The position numbers and the translations under genes were made by a program. A model generated the notes under the pieces. It saw nothing but the letters and a program-made list of their open reading frames with translations, did not search any database and was not told the DNA's origin. From Trema orientale (Eukaryota; Streptophyta; Magnoliopsida; Rosales; Cannabaceae): a stretch of 64,000 nt of DNA. Positions 13,101 through 29,886 of this stretch are shown here, piece after piece (position 1 is the first letter of the stretch; each line of letters starts with the position of its first letter). The stretch is taken from positions 564,746-628,745 of the forward strand of contig JXTC01000167.1 in the NCBI GenBank assembly GCA_002914845.1, read 5' to 3'.

Positions 13101-13773
13101 AACATAATGGACCAAAGTAGCCGCTGTTTCACCGCTTTCCCCTTTAAATTAGAGCAATGCGAAGAGGACTACACACTAATAAAGGATATATATCCTACCT
13201 CTAATACTTATCTCAGTTATATGTAACCCTCGTACTTATCTCTGTTGGTATGTAGTGCTGCCCACTAGTAGTCCCTTCAACTATTTTTGTTAAAACATCA
13301 TCCCTCACAATGAATAATGAACATATCAAAACTAGTTACTTTTCCACGAAAAGGACCTTGATTGTTATTGTTTTAAAATTTAAGAGATATTCGCATATTC
13401 TTAGATGTACTTGTATACATGCACATGAAAAAAGTTGTGCCAACACTTTCACCCTTAACATCCAACTTCACAAAATAGTAAATTTCTTAAGGAATTATTC
13501 CTGAACATTATATGTGACGTTAGATCATAAAAAATTTGAGAGAGATACGATAATACGGAAACTTTAATCTGTTTCCTATAAAAACAATAGAATTTCTAGT
13601 ACGCCCAAAATTTAAAACATAACAACATCAAAATTTGATAGAAGTACAAGGGGGTATGCTTACAAACACCAGATGCATTAAATAAAATTTTTCTGAAAAA
13701 GAGAGACGAAACTCAATATCATTTTACATGAGACAAAAGGCAATTGTCAATATAGACAAAGTCGTTGCAAAAA
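10153..13773. other. Intergenic between the CCT and RPP30 genes
   Basis: Holds the CCT 3' UTR at its left edge and the RPP30 3' UTR at its right edge, where the two genes converge. I found no convincing gene between them. Short open frames at 11068-11512 and 13032-13226 show no recognisable domain. A short (TA)n run lies at 11482-11500. Confidence 0.55.
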
Positions 13774-16700
13774 CTAAACCAACTTAGTTTTCCTTTTGCT
13801 TTTGCGAGGCTTCTTTTTAAAAGATGAAGAACTTAATCTACGCTTGAGGGGAAGTAACAAAGCTTGATGGGGTATTCTTCTTTTTGCTTTGGACTTCCCT
13901 GCATTAAGTAAAAATAATATCAGGGACAAATAACAAAACTCTGTGAAATTGACCTTGATTTCTTTTACTAATCTTATCAATTTAAAATATGTTTTTCAAG
14001 TGCAAGAGGTGTAACAGTCTGAAGAAAAATTAAGAAACAAACATAGCGGCTGTCATAGCTAATGAGAGAAAAAATTCGAGGGGAAAAAAAAAACTTCAAG
14101 AACAAAAAGAAGATATACCTGGTGTAGATTGAGCCAATTTTAAATGATTGTATTCAGCATCACTTTTCCCATGCTTTTGATCTTCCGTAGTCCCATCTGT
14201 TGTTTCACACTTTGCGACTGAAGGATTATCCTCTACTCTAATCGCATTAAACTCCTGAATAGGAGCTTGACCTGTTAGTACAATCGGATCAAGCCCATTC
14301 CCAGGTTCCCCTAACTGTTCCTTTTCCATAAACTTTTCATGTAAAATAAAATTATTCCAGGGCAAAGTTGCTTCTTGATTTGTAAAGTCCTCATCCATCA
14401 AATCGCCTATTGCTTCCGGTGCTAAATTAGAACTTCTTAAATTATCTTCTTCATTGACGGCAGGAAGATCTCCAACTTTGGATGGAGTGAAAGTCACTTC
14501 CTTAGAATCAACATGACGAGCAGAATCTAAGACAACATCAGAGTTGTCTATTACATTCTTGTTTGGTAAATTAACATGCAATTTAGAACTGTTGACACAA
14601 TTTTGTGAATGTAAGTCATGAGTCTGTGTCCTAATAAACTCAATATTTAAAGTGGACTGACTTGGACCACTTGTTTCCGCCTTGATGGTTGCCGGAAATC
14701 GTCCAATCTCTACAGCATCTGACAGAACTTTCGTAGTACCACCAGAAGAATTTAAAACTTGATAATTTTGATTTCCAAAGATTTGTTGTTTAGACGGTGC
14801 TTCAGACACTCGTTTAGGAATATCAAGCCTGCTCTGCTGTTCTAAACCTCCATCTCTTGAAACTGGTAATGCAGTTGCTTTATCAACAAAATTAATGTTT
14901 TTACTGTTATCCCGTGACTCGGATGCAACCTCAGCACCAGATATCAAATCATTAACTTGAAATCCATGAGATGGCAGGCTACCAATAATGGAAGTAAAAT
15001 CAATTGCTTTTACATTTTTGGATACCTCACTTGAAGCAGTAAAAGACTTAGCAAGATCCTCCAAGAGCAAATCACCTTCACCACTAGAGATGGGATCCCA
15101 TTTAAACAAGTCACTAGACCAGGGTTTGTTAGATTCAACTTGTTCTCCTGATGATATCATTTCAACCTTGATGGCTTCTTTATGAAACTGTTTTTTCCTC
15201 AAAGCTTTGGTTATAAGAGTCCTGCAAGACATTTGAGGACAAAGTTTCCAGCTCATTAAACACTATGCCAACATAACTGTGAGGTCTTTGCAAGTCATCA
15301 TACCTACAATTTTTGGAGACAGCTGCTTTAGCTCGTTCCAGAGAAAGCCCAAGCAAAAATGATAAATTTGCAACATCATATGGTCCTCTTAGTTCATATA
15401 CAGTAGGGGCAGCACTGGAGAGAATGAGATTCTTTCCTCGAGTCCAGTCTACCAGTAACTGAAAGTTCAGCAGTGTAACACATAATGTTAAGTAGATATA
15501 GGCATTGAGCTAAATTCAACTAAGAACTGATTATATAATTACACCCAAATCCCTATTTGAGATGGCACATCATTACTTGCAACTATAGCAACCAGACTGA
15601 TATTCATGGACCTGGCATATACTGGAAGATGTGACTCATGACGAATAATACAAACAGACGATTAATGGTAAAAGATTCAACCAACAGATACATAGATCAT
15701 CAACCACGGTGAAACCTTATAGTAAATATACAGCTAAGTAGACGACATAAGACACAAATTAAGTTAGACATCTAATAAAAAGATCCAGAACCTTATAGTA
15801 AATATACAGCTAAGTAGACGACATAAGACACAAATTAAGTTAGACATCTAATAAAAAGATCCAGAAGTGTAAGCGAAGCACAGTTTCCAGTACACATTAC
15901 AATTCAAAAGGCAAAACAGAACTAGAAAGCCAAGCCACGGAACCAAATTTACAACTTTGAACAAGATTAGAGAGTTCACTGGCTATTAAATAGATTCCCC
16001 TAGCCATACTTTAATGAGAGTGAACTGTACATTTGTTAGGCAAAAAACAAATGATGCAAACCAACAGCCATCTCAATCGTATCCAGTCATCAGGATTAAC
16101 ATAAGACCTGCAATGTAAAACCTTCCCATCACATTAACATAGCAGATGAATGCACATTTTCTTACTTACCCTACATTAGACCTGATAAAGCACAAAAAGC
16201 TATCCTTCTTTGTTGACTTCCCGTCTTCCTATATGCTTCTATTGTTCAAATTTCGATCCCTATCATGTTGCAAACTGAAATCTCATGAACATAAACTACA
16301 TATATCTCGTGAAAACATACCAACATAACTTGACGTGCCGTAACAAACTATTGCCTAAACTCACACATAAATCAACTATGGAAAGCAAATGACGGTTAAA
16401 ATCAGAATTAACCATTTTCGCGATGCTCATAAGCTATACAGTTTAAACAAAAACATGTAAACTATACTCCATTACAACTACCATCAAATAACTTGCTCAA
16501 ACCTTACCTTAGCATTTGCTATCATTTGCCTCCTCGCTTGAACATCAGCAATGAGATTGGAATACGTAATTTCGAAGTACACTCCACGCTGCATGCCAAA
16601 ACAAAAATATACACATTTTTCAATTTTCTACATTTATGTCAGAATTGTCTTAGGCAATTTATCAACATATTCTGGTGTATATTTTCGGTGAAGAACACAA

Positions 16701-17313
16701 CCTGAATAGCAGCTTTAACCATGGGGAGCTTCAAACGGAAAGGAAGCTTCTCCGAGAAATCAATCGCAATTATATCCACCTATAAGATTCACAATAGAAA
16801 AATGTCATTTTTTTTTTTATTTTTTTCCCGAGAAACCAAACACAACCCGGAAAATTAATTGCGAAAAAACGAATGAAAAAGAAGAGAAAGGCACGAAACC
16901 TCCAATTTTTCACAGGCCTGGTCAAAGACGGACTGGTTCAGGGGCCTGACAGAGACCAAATCGTACGTCTTCAAAATGGGGTTTCCCGAATTGAGAGCCT
17001 GAGCGTGGGAGGGACTATCAGCACAGACGGTGAGGCGCGTGTACTGGCGGAAAGGGGAGGCGCGTGGGACACCGAGAAGGTCGCGGTGGAAGTAGACGGA
17101 GGAGGAGAGGGAGGGAGAGAGCTTGAGGAGAGAAGAGAGCGTAGGAAGGGGAATGGAGCAACGGTCACGATCGGACATGACTCCCTTGATCGTACGGTTG
17201 TAGGCGACTCCAGAGTAGCCGAGCTCCATGGCCATGGTCGCCAGCTTTATCCGGGTCGCCTTGTCGGACGGCGAGGCCTCCGAGTACGGTAGGTTGAGGT
17301 CGAAGAAGACCAT
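13774..17313 (-). CDS. GAF1: RNase P/MRP subunit Rpp30 (GAF1-like)
   Basis: Six exons are read on the minus strand: 17313-16900, 16779-16702, 16588-16508, 15458-15304, 15221-14119 and 13898-13774. Frames match at every junction and give 651 residues. Residues 1 to about 270 form the Rpp30/RNase_P_p30 TIM-barrel domain: MVFFDLNLPY start, LGYSGVAYN, VDIIAIDFSEKLPF, RGVYFEITYSNLI, LILSSAA and LRGPYDVANLSFLLGL. Rpp30 helps RNase P and MRP process tRNA and rRNA precursors in the nucleus. Exon 5 (1103 bp) adds a long acidic/Ser-rich tail without a known domain. Exon 6 ends in a basic tail (KKKPRKSKRKTK) likely to act as a nuclear or nucleolar signal. The Arabidopsis counterpart from memory is AT5G59980, GAMETOPHYTE DEFECTIVE 1. 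The start is the first ATG and opens the conserved domain. Confidence 0.93.
15715..15866. repeat. Perfect 76-bp tandem duplication in RPP30 intron 3
   Basis: The unit begins CCTTATAGTAAATATACAGC and ends GATCCAGAA. Two identical copies lie end to end within the intron between exons 3 and 4. The lack of any difference means either a very recent event or an assembly duplication. Confidence 0.9.
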
Positions 17314-18009
17314 CGCTTATCGGCGGCCAGAGAGCGAAACAGAAGGGTTTAAGGCTCGAGCAGCGATCGAATCGGAGAAGAAAGCGACTCACATGAATCA
17401 GGGTTTTAGCCCTTTCGCTTTGCGAAATCTACGTCTACAAACGACATGTCGTGTTGTTGCGGACGATTCTGTCGTTTGGTATTAAGAACTTTGTAGGTCT
17501 TTATTCAAAACGATGTCGTTTCCTTTGTTAAAAGCTACCTGTACTTTTTTGTCTGAATTCTGAAACCTCAGCTGTCGTAGTATCGTGTATTGTGTATTTG
17601 TGTGACGAAACAGCTTAAACGACACGTTGTTCACTAATGGCAGCCGTCGTTTCTCTTGCCGACATGACATGTTTGGTTTTTCATTTATTGGTGGTCTGTG
17701 ATCACCTGTAAACGTACGATTAAAAAGAAAAAAAAAAAGAAAAATTTAAACGCTTTAGATATAAATTCAGGAAAAATCTACAATAGGAGCCCATTTTTTT
17801 CTCTTACGATGAGAGACCAAAATCTGAGTTCTAATTGGTCCAAAAAATTTTATAGGCCCACTCATAGAAGGTTACATATACTATTGGGCTTATGGGAAAT
17901 TCTCCACCTGAAAGTTTTTCGTTTTTTTTTTCTTTTTTTCTTTAAAAAAATAAACTGAAGATGGAAAAAATAGAAGAATATCAACGAATCAGACCAATAG
18001 TATTATGTT
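17314..18009. other. RPP30 5' flank and intergenic DNA
   Basis: Moderately GC-rich up to about 17660 (probable RPP30 promoter and leader), then AT-rich. I could not identify a clear TATA box for RPP30. Confidence 0.5.
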
Positions 18010-18305
18010 GATAATGATTCGACCATAAGCAAAGATTTAGGTGTAGATAATGGTCTACTTCTCAAAGCAAATCAGCTTACTGAGACACAGAATTCTACCA
18101 CTACCATCGCACCCGCATCCACCGAGACTCAAACCCAGAAGCTTGAACGAATCTCCTACGAGCTTCTTGATCTCACGAAGCTCGAGAGGTATGACTACTC
18201 ATTACTCTTTTGCCTCGAAACGGGCCTCAATCGGTACAGTCCGCTGAACGCGGTGGAGAAATTCAGATTCAAAGATTTAAGATTGATAAGCCTTCCCTCC
18301 TAAAA
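18010..18305 (+). pseudogene. Fragment resembling mitochondrial ribosomal protein L7/L12
   Basis: One open frame reads about 98 residues and includes KLERISYELLDLTKLERYDY followed by SLLFCLETGLNRYSPL. This resembles the region of plant mitochondrial-type L12 proteins just after the transit peptide (LERI.DELLGLTKLERHDY..LFR.K.GLNRYGP, quoted from memory). The frame has no start codon in a sensible place, lacks the whole C-terminal L12 domain, and runs into the 115-bp duplicated repeat at 18274. I read it as a broken, truncated copy of a host gene. I saw no A tail or target duplication that would prove retroposition. Confidence 0.5.
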
Positions 18306-18503
18306 AACTCGAATTCCGCCATTAATGTAGAAGCAAGCTTGTTCTTTTCTATTTTTTTCATTTTTTTTTCATTTGTTTTCCTAACATTGATTTAAGATTG
18401 ATAAACCTTTTCTCCTAAAAAACTCAAATTCTGCCATTGATGGAGGAGCAAGCTTGTTTTTTTTTTTTTCATTTTTCTTTTCATTTGTTTTCCTAACATT
18501 TTG
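18274..18503. repeat. Two tandem copies of a ~115-bp unit
   Basis: Copy 1 (18274-18388) and copy 2 (18389-18503) both begin GATTTAAGATTGATAA and continue through TCCTAAAAAACTC, GCAAGCTTGTT, T tracts and TTTTCCTAACAT. They differ at several positions and in T-tract length. The unit starts inside the L7/L12-like fragment, so the duplication came after the fragment arrived. Confidence 0.8.
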
Positions 18504-19157
18504 CCAAATTCATACATTTGTTGAAAAAAGGATGAAGATAATGATGAATAGTAAATGAGCGTGAGAAAAAAAAGATGAAGATGATGAACAGTATGTGAGC
18601 GTGATGATTAATTTATTCACTTTTTACAATGAGTAATGATTGGCTGTGGAAAGGTGCACAACATGAGGTATTCAATTGGGCCCACGCCTTCAAATCTCGT
18701 CCATAAATTTCCCATCCAAAGGTCCTAATTTATTCTCTCATCAAATGGGAGAAAAACAAGGTTCTTAGGTTACCTTTACCCATAAATTCATCCTAAAAAT
18801 TTAGATTAAAATTGTGTAACAAGAAAATTAATACCAATCACTAGATTTGGTTAAGATATATGGGTTCAAAAAAAAAGGGGGGGAGAAAGGTCAAGAAGGT
18901 AACAAGAATATTAATGGTGGGACGGATAACTCACAAAATGTGCAGAATTGGCTTTCGAAAGGTACGAAAGTACAAAAAAATTTGCCGGTTATTGCAAAAA
19001 CGGAAAAGAATAAAATATTTTGATTTGGGTTGCGACTTTTGTACAAGTCCACAGAGATATACATTGCGATATATGAAAATTGATGGCAATGCGGTTTTCG
19101 TGGAAAAGAATAAAATTGGTTGCATTATAATTATCAATTTTCGTATAATAAACAATG
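18504..19157. other. Intergenic, no supported gene
   Basis: AT-rich, with an imperfect repeat of GATGAAGAT and GTGAGCGTGA at 18530-18605. An open frame at 18860-19165 is basic (Lys/Arg-rich) but matches no domain that I recognise. Confidence 0.45.
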
Positions 19158-19224
19158 TAGAATGAAATTACGAGAAGCACCCCACTCCTATAAATACCAT
19201 CAAATTGTCCTCAACCCAATTAGA
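19158..19224 (+). repeat. Decayed copy of the histone H4 core promoter
   Basis: CCTATAAATACCATCAAAT and onward (19187-19224) aligns without gaps to the H4 TATA region at 21231-21268. About 33 of 38 bases are equal, including the TATA-like AAATACC and the AACCCAATTAGA downstream block. Weaker similarity reaches back to a shared GTAGAAT. No H4 reading frame follows, so this is a remnant of an old tandem duplication of the H4 5' region or of a lost second H4 gene. Confidence 0.6.
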
Positions 19225-21082
19225 TTAAAAAATATTATAACATTATCCGACTTGTGCAACATTGATAGGTAGTTTTAAGATTTTGAAAAATAATTTTAGA
19301 AAATGACTCTCGGATTATATTTTTGTGGCCATTTTGAAAAATACATAGTTTAACTAAAAAATACTTCTTAAACATGTTCCATCCACCATCACAACTAGTA
19401 TCAAATCATAGCCATCATTATGTTATTATTATTATTATTATTGTAATTTGTTATTGTTCTATAAATTATGTGCGCATTTATTTTACTGGCATGCAAGTTT
19501 ATAATAAAGTTGTAACATTATTATGTATTTTGTACATGTGTAATATGTTTTCGTTGGGAAATGTTTTATGGCAGCTACATTCAGTTGGGTTAGGGTGATG
19601 AGCTTCATCGCTTGATAAGGTAAAACCTGCATGAAAATTTCTACTTTTTACTAAAAAATTAATGTCTAAGAAACACATCTAATATACACCAGAAGAGAAT
19701 CCCTAAGTTTGACTAATTGACATGTAGATTAGGGGCCATAAATTGTACGTAAGAATTTTAACAGATTTGAACAAAAGTTATAAGATAAACCATAAGAAGA
19801 AATAGACCCATACCTTATTTGCAGTCAAACTTAGCATATGAAGAATAATCCACATATGGTAATGTTTTTTATCAGCAAGGAGAATGCTATCGTGAAAGTT
19901 TTTCTTTTTTTTTTTCCCATTTCTACATAGACGTTCATTATTTTATAGTTTAGCACACTTGTCATTCGATCATAACCATAAAATTTGGGAGTGTTCAATC
20001 ACGATTTCTCTCCAAATTTTGTATTTAGAGAGAGAAATAAGATCTCGGTTGTCGGCGTTCACTAGCCATTGCTGGATTTTCTCCCCTATTTTTTTCTGTT
20101 TTTTTTTTTAATGTTTAGCATGTGATTAATTTTCATCCCCAAAACCACATATTTGTTTTCCTCTCTCATAGTGCTTACCAATCCACTCTTATGTCTGAGT
20201 CATAATTCCCATTCTATCGAGTATTATGAATATTGTACATATATGGTTCTTGTAATTTACATCGGCAACAAGTTCGGGTACACTTTATTTTTTATTTTTT
20301 TCAAAACAAATGGTGGTCGAAATGAATAGAACACAATTATGTGTGCTACATTACACATTCTATTGTGTACATTTCTATTTTATCATCCATTTGATTTAAA
20401 CGGACACTTTAAAAAGTTCTCTTACCATTAAGAGGGAATTTGTCACTCCTACAATAAAATTTTCCCATAAGTTTGTACATCTCTATTTTTCAAAAAAAGT
20501 ATATTTACTTAATTACTTTAAATTAAAGTGTATTTTCTAAAACTTACTATAAAAAGTGTATTTCACCAACTTTTTCTTGATTTTTATTGTTTTAATTCTA
20601 ACTATTAATTCCCTCAATTTGCTAATAGAAAAACAAGATCCCAAAGTTAATTTGACATTGTAGCCCAAAATTAAATTGTCACTTAAAAAGGTAGGATATT
20701 CTGTTAAAATAGTTGACGAATATATGGTAAAATTTATCATAATTTATTATTTTTGTTTCTCTAAACAAAGTACCCAAAAAATTTGAAGGAGGTCATTTCA
20801 TAAGAATTGAAAGGAAAATATAAATTCAGGAAATAAATATGAACACAAATTACCGGTAAATTCAGCAATATATAAATGTATGTTGAAAGTATATTATTGT
20901 TTCTCCAGAACTAGAAAATTAACATTGCATTTAATGGAGAGGGAAAAAATGGTTTGTGTTGTTTGAATCAGCTGAATATTGTCCTAAATGAATATTATGT
21001 GGCAAAGCGCCAACCGTCCCGCGCAACATTTCGCTCCCAAAACTGAAACCCATTTTTTCCCCAAAAAAAGAAACACAACAAA
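19225..21082. other. Intergenic upstream of H4
   Basis: AT-rich, with an (ATT)n-like patch at 19421-19442 and T tracts. I found no gene or bounded element. Confidence 0.5.
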
Positions 21083-21090
21083 GCGCGAAA
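21083..21090 (-). promoter_or_regulatory. E2F-like site in the H4 promoter
   Basis: GCGCGAAA, the reverse complement of TTTCGCGC, matches the E2F consensus TTTSGCGC. It sits 10 bases before the type I element. E2F sites are common in S-phase genes, and the use of this one is inferred. Confidence 0.6.
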
Positions 21091-21099
21091 CTCCACCAG

Positions 21100-21117
21100 C
21101 CACGTCATCGATCCGGA
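21100..21117 (+). promoter_or_regulatory. Type I histone promoter element
   Basis: CCACGTCATCGATCCGGA matches the plant type I element CCACGTCANCGATCCGCG in all but the last two bases. It combines the ACGTCA hexamer with most of the reversed octamer. The element drives S-phase expression of plant histone genes. It lies about 130 bases before the TATA box, a normal position. Confidence 0.75.
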
Positions 21118-21232
21118 GCCAAAAAAATGATCCATCTCGACCGTCAATTCAAAACAATCAACGGTCCCAAGCACTTCACCAGACCCATAAACGGATCAGT
21201 AGAATTCTCCCAAAGAACTCAACCCTCAGTCC

Positions 21233-21240
21233 CATAAATA
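21233..21240 (+). promoter_or_regulatory. TATA box of histone H4
   Basis: CATAAATA lies about 225 bases before the start codon. A possible leader intron runs from the GGTGTCTC donor near 21327 to the TGTGCAG acceptor ending at 21432. That intron is a guess from splice-like signals only. Confidence 0.55.
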
Positions 21241-21440
21241 CCACCAAATCGTCCCTAACCCAATTAGAACAAACCCAGAAGTATCAGTACCCTCTCCTTC
21301 AAATTTCCACCCAATTTCGATTTTTAGGTGTCTCTCTCTTCTCTCTATTTCTTCCATTTTGGGTATTTGAAAATTTGTGTTTCAGAGTCCTTTCTGATCT
21401 TCTGATCCATTTTTTTTTTCTTTGGTGTGCAGATTCGTGA

Positions 21441-21773
<333 letters not shown>

Positions 21774-22830
21774 GGTTCCTGGGCTGAAAAGTCTTGCTGT
21801 CAAGAAAGATTTCGGGGGGTGTTTTGGGGGCTAAAGGGTCATGGTGTTTTGGGGATTTTAGTTATGGTGGTGTTAGTGTTAGAATTAGAGTTGGGGTTCC
21901 TAGTTTTGTGATATTTGTAATTACGACTTTTTGGATTGGTACTGCTTGTATTGAGGTGTTGCGATTCCGTCTCTGAATTGCAATTCAATGTGGATCCAAT
22001 GCATTTTGTTTCTGCTTTGCTAGTTGCTTCGGCCTATATGTAATTTGAACAATTTTAGATATTTCTTGACTTCTACGTGTTTTTCTGAAATGTTGTGTTA
22101 TGAGTACGAGCAATATAAAATCTTGAATAAAAACTCCGTCCGCATAATTTACGAATATGCAATCTGCCTAAGCATTTTGAACTTTCCAAACAGATCTTGA
22201 GAAGTTGGTTTTTATGTTGGTTTAGTTTTGTGGTAGTTGCTGCTCTCCAATCTCAGACTTGCAATTCATTTGAATCAATGCATTTTGTTTCAGTTACTTG
22301 CTTCCAAAAGTATGATTTGAGATTTTCTGTTTTAATTTGAATATATTTGGAATGGTGTCTTCTAAATTTGAGCATGAAGCCTAAAAAAATCTGTGTACTT
22401 GTACGTGGTATTTGTGTATGCCATCTGCCTAGGCATTTTAACTGTAAAATTATGTTATGAGCGAAGACCTTCAGATCTCGAGGTGTTGCTTTTTTATCTA
22501 AGAATGTCTATTTTAGATTTACCATGACTTGCCTAATGCATATCTTCCTACACAACTTCGGTACAAAGCAACGGTATGTATCATAGTGCAGAATCCAGAA
22601 CTGTTCAGCATCTTTTAGGAAAATCCCAATTCCCAAGTTCAAGGAAAAAGATTTCTATAAGCGCATTCTAATGGAAAGTAAACATCTTTGACGAATCTAA
22701 GTTCTAATTAGATCTTTAAAGTCCAAATTAACCCTCATAGGTTCAAAAGAATGAAGGTTACAGCAGGACCCAACACAAATTACAACCCATTTGAGGCTCT
22801 CACTTTTCAGATCTCCCCTGATTACAAGAC
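21774..22830. other. Convergent 3' flanks of H4 and ECA
   Basis: This stretch between two stop codons must hold both 3' UTRs and polyadenylation sites. Two segments (around 21981-22030 and 22253-22300) share GCAATTCA...CAATGCATTTTGTTTC, an imperfect local duplication. I see no additional gene. Confidence 0.6.
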
Positions 22831-28585
<5,755 letters not shown>

Positions 28586-28767
28586 CGAAATTCACCTATT
28601 CCTACACAAAATCAATCCAAAAAACACATCCCCAAATCAAATTTCAAATCCTCTGCCTCACCTACTATGAAACCCTAACCTAATGTTTGGCTACTAAGAA
28701 AATCACACTCAGAAAATAATAACAAAAAGTGCAAAGTAAAGCAATAAGCTTTGATTACGAAATAGTG

Positions 28768-28871
28768 CGAGAGAGAGAGAGAGAGTGAGAAAGCGAAGGA
28801 TTTGGATGACCAGATTTGAGTGAGCTTTGCTCAGTTCCGTTTCTCTCTCCAAAAACTCTGAAACTCTCATG

Positions 28872-28903
<32 letters not shown>
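28768..28903. repeat. Two (GA)n tracts in the ECA leader/promoter
   Basis: Tracts lie at 28768-28786 and 28877-28903, which read as CT runs on the gene's strand. CT-rich tracts are common in plant 5' UTRs and core promoters. They suggest that transcription of ECA begins in or to the right of this stretch. Confidence 0.7.
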
Positions 28904-29027
28904 TCTAAAAAGGTTCTGACTTGGGATGGAAGACAATTTTTATATCGAGGGAAGAGCCGTATGAGGCAGGAGGAGAGCGATTCAACTGCTTCGCCTGGCG
29001 GAGGTAACTGGATTCCACATAATCTAG

Positions 29028-29051
29028 CCAATGGTGTTCCGCCACGTCATC
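29028..29051. promoter_or_regulatory. ER stress element (ERSE) overlapping a UPRE-like site
   Basis: CCAAT (29028-29032), nine bases, then CCACG (29042-29046) is an exact canonical ERSE, CCAAT-N9-CCACG. Its CCACG half extends into CCACGTCATC (29042-29051), the XBP1/bZIP60-type unfolded protein response site. In plants the ERSE is bound by bZIP28 with NF-Y. It lies about 445 bases upstream of the start codon of the ER Ca2+ pump. No other gene starts nearby, so ECA is the natural target. Function is inferred, and the element reads on the strand opposite to the gene. Confidence 0.7.
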
Positions 29052-29094
29052 AGAAATGGTATAGCTCTGCACATGTGGGCCAGTCAAAAAGTGA

Positions 29095-29102
29095 CCACGT
29101 GG
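29095..29102. promoter_or_regulatory. Perfect G-box
   Basis: The palindrome CCACGTGG lies 44 bases beyond the ERSE/UPRE. G-boxes bind bZIP and bHLH factors. Its closeness to the ERSE makes a composite bZIP module plausible. Confidence 0.6.
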
Positions 29103-29886
29103 ATCCTCTTTCGCTTCACATCCTAAAGTGGAACATAATGGCTGCTGGCACTTTCGTACAGTTTTTTTTTTTTTTTTTTTTTTCTTTTTTGGACTTTGGT
29201 TTCCAGAAAGAATATGCTTTTGCGAGAAAATTGAATATAATTTTGTTTATTTGGAAAATTGAATATAATTTTGTTTATTGGGGTTAAGAGTTTGACATTT
29301 TATTTTTTAATCTTAGTTTCAAATTTTAAACATAAAACGAAGTTTCCTGCTCATTACCTTCTTCTGATTAAGAAATGAAAAATTTTGCTGCAATGCCCCT
29401 GGATTCCCGCATATTCTATTAATTTTCACATGTATATGATAATATTTTTTTAGCTTGTTTGAACGGGAGGGAGTGGGACTAAGTAACAAGAGCCTTCTAG
29501 AGTTTGTGTGTTGCTGGCCCTTAAGCCCATCATCTAGTGGTGGACCTTATTCTCACTCATTAGTACCCCTAACTGTTGGAGTTTGAATATTTGCTTCTAT
29601 GAAAAAGTAGGTCTTTTAATGTCTGGCTCAAAGAAGCTCTAAGATTCAGTGACCTGATAAAGACAATGTGCCTAGTCCACTTGGCCACAAGGACACAATT
29701 GGCTTCTTAAGCAACTTTTAAGGCAAGGAATTCTGCAACGGAGAATAGCATGCGCATTTATAGATCATTCTTTGGGCATTGACCACCATATATATGAGTA
29801 TGTTAAATATATCGTCAGACTTGCACTGATTAATTGTGTGAAAAATGAGTACTGGCGTTAGTTATGAATATCGTTACCGAGTTTTC
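29103..29886. other. Intergenic right of the ECA promoter
   Basis: Contains a T tract at 29162-29184 and a short direct repeat of GAAAATTGAATATAATTTTG at 29225-29280. No gene is seen. Confidence 0.55.

Noticed and set aside
16873-17292. 139-codon open frame on the plus strand
   Set aside because: It is antisense to RPP30 exon 1, whose conserved protein explains the sequence. The frame is a shadow.
18860-19165. Lys/Arg-rich 101-codon frame
   Set aside because: The composition follows A-rich DNA. There is no recognisable domain, and it ends in the decayed H4-promoter copy.
20988-21440. 150-codon frame upstream of H4
   Set aside because: It runs through the H4 promoter, TATA box and leader, shows no domain, and would overlap the transcription start.
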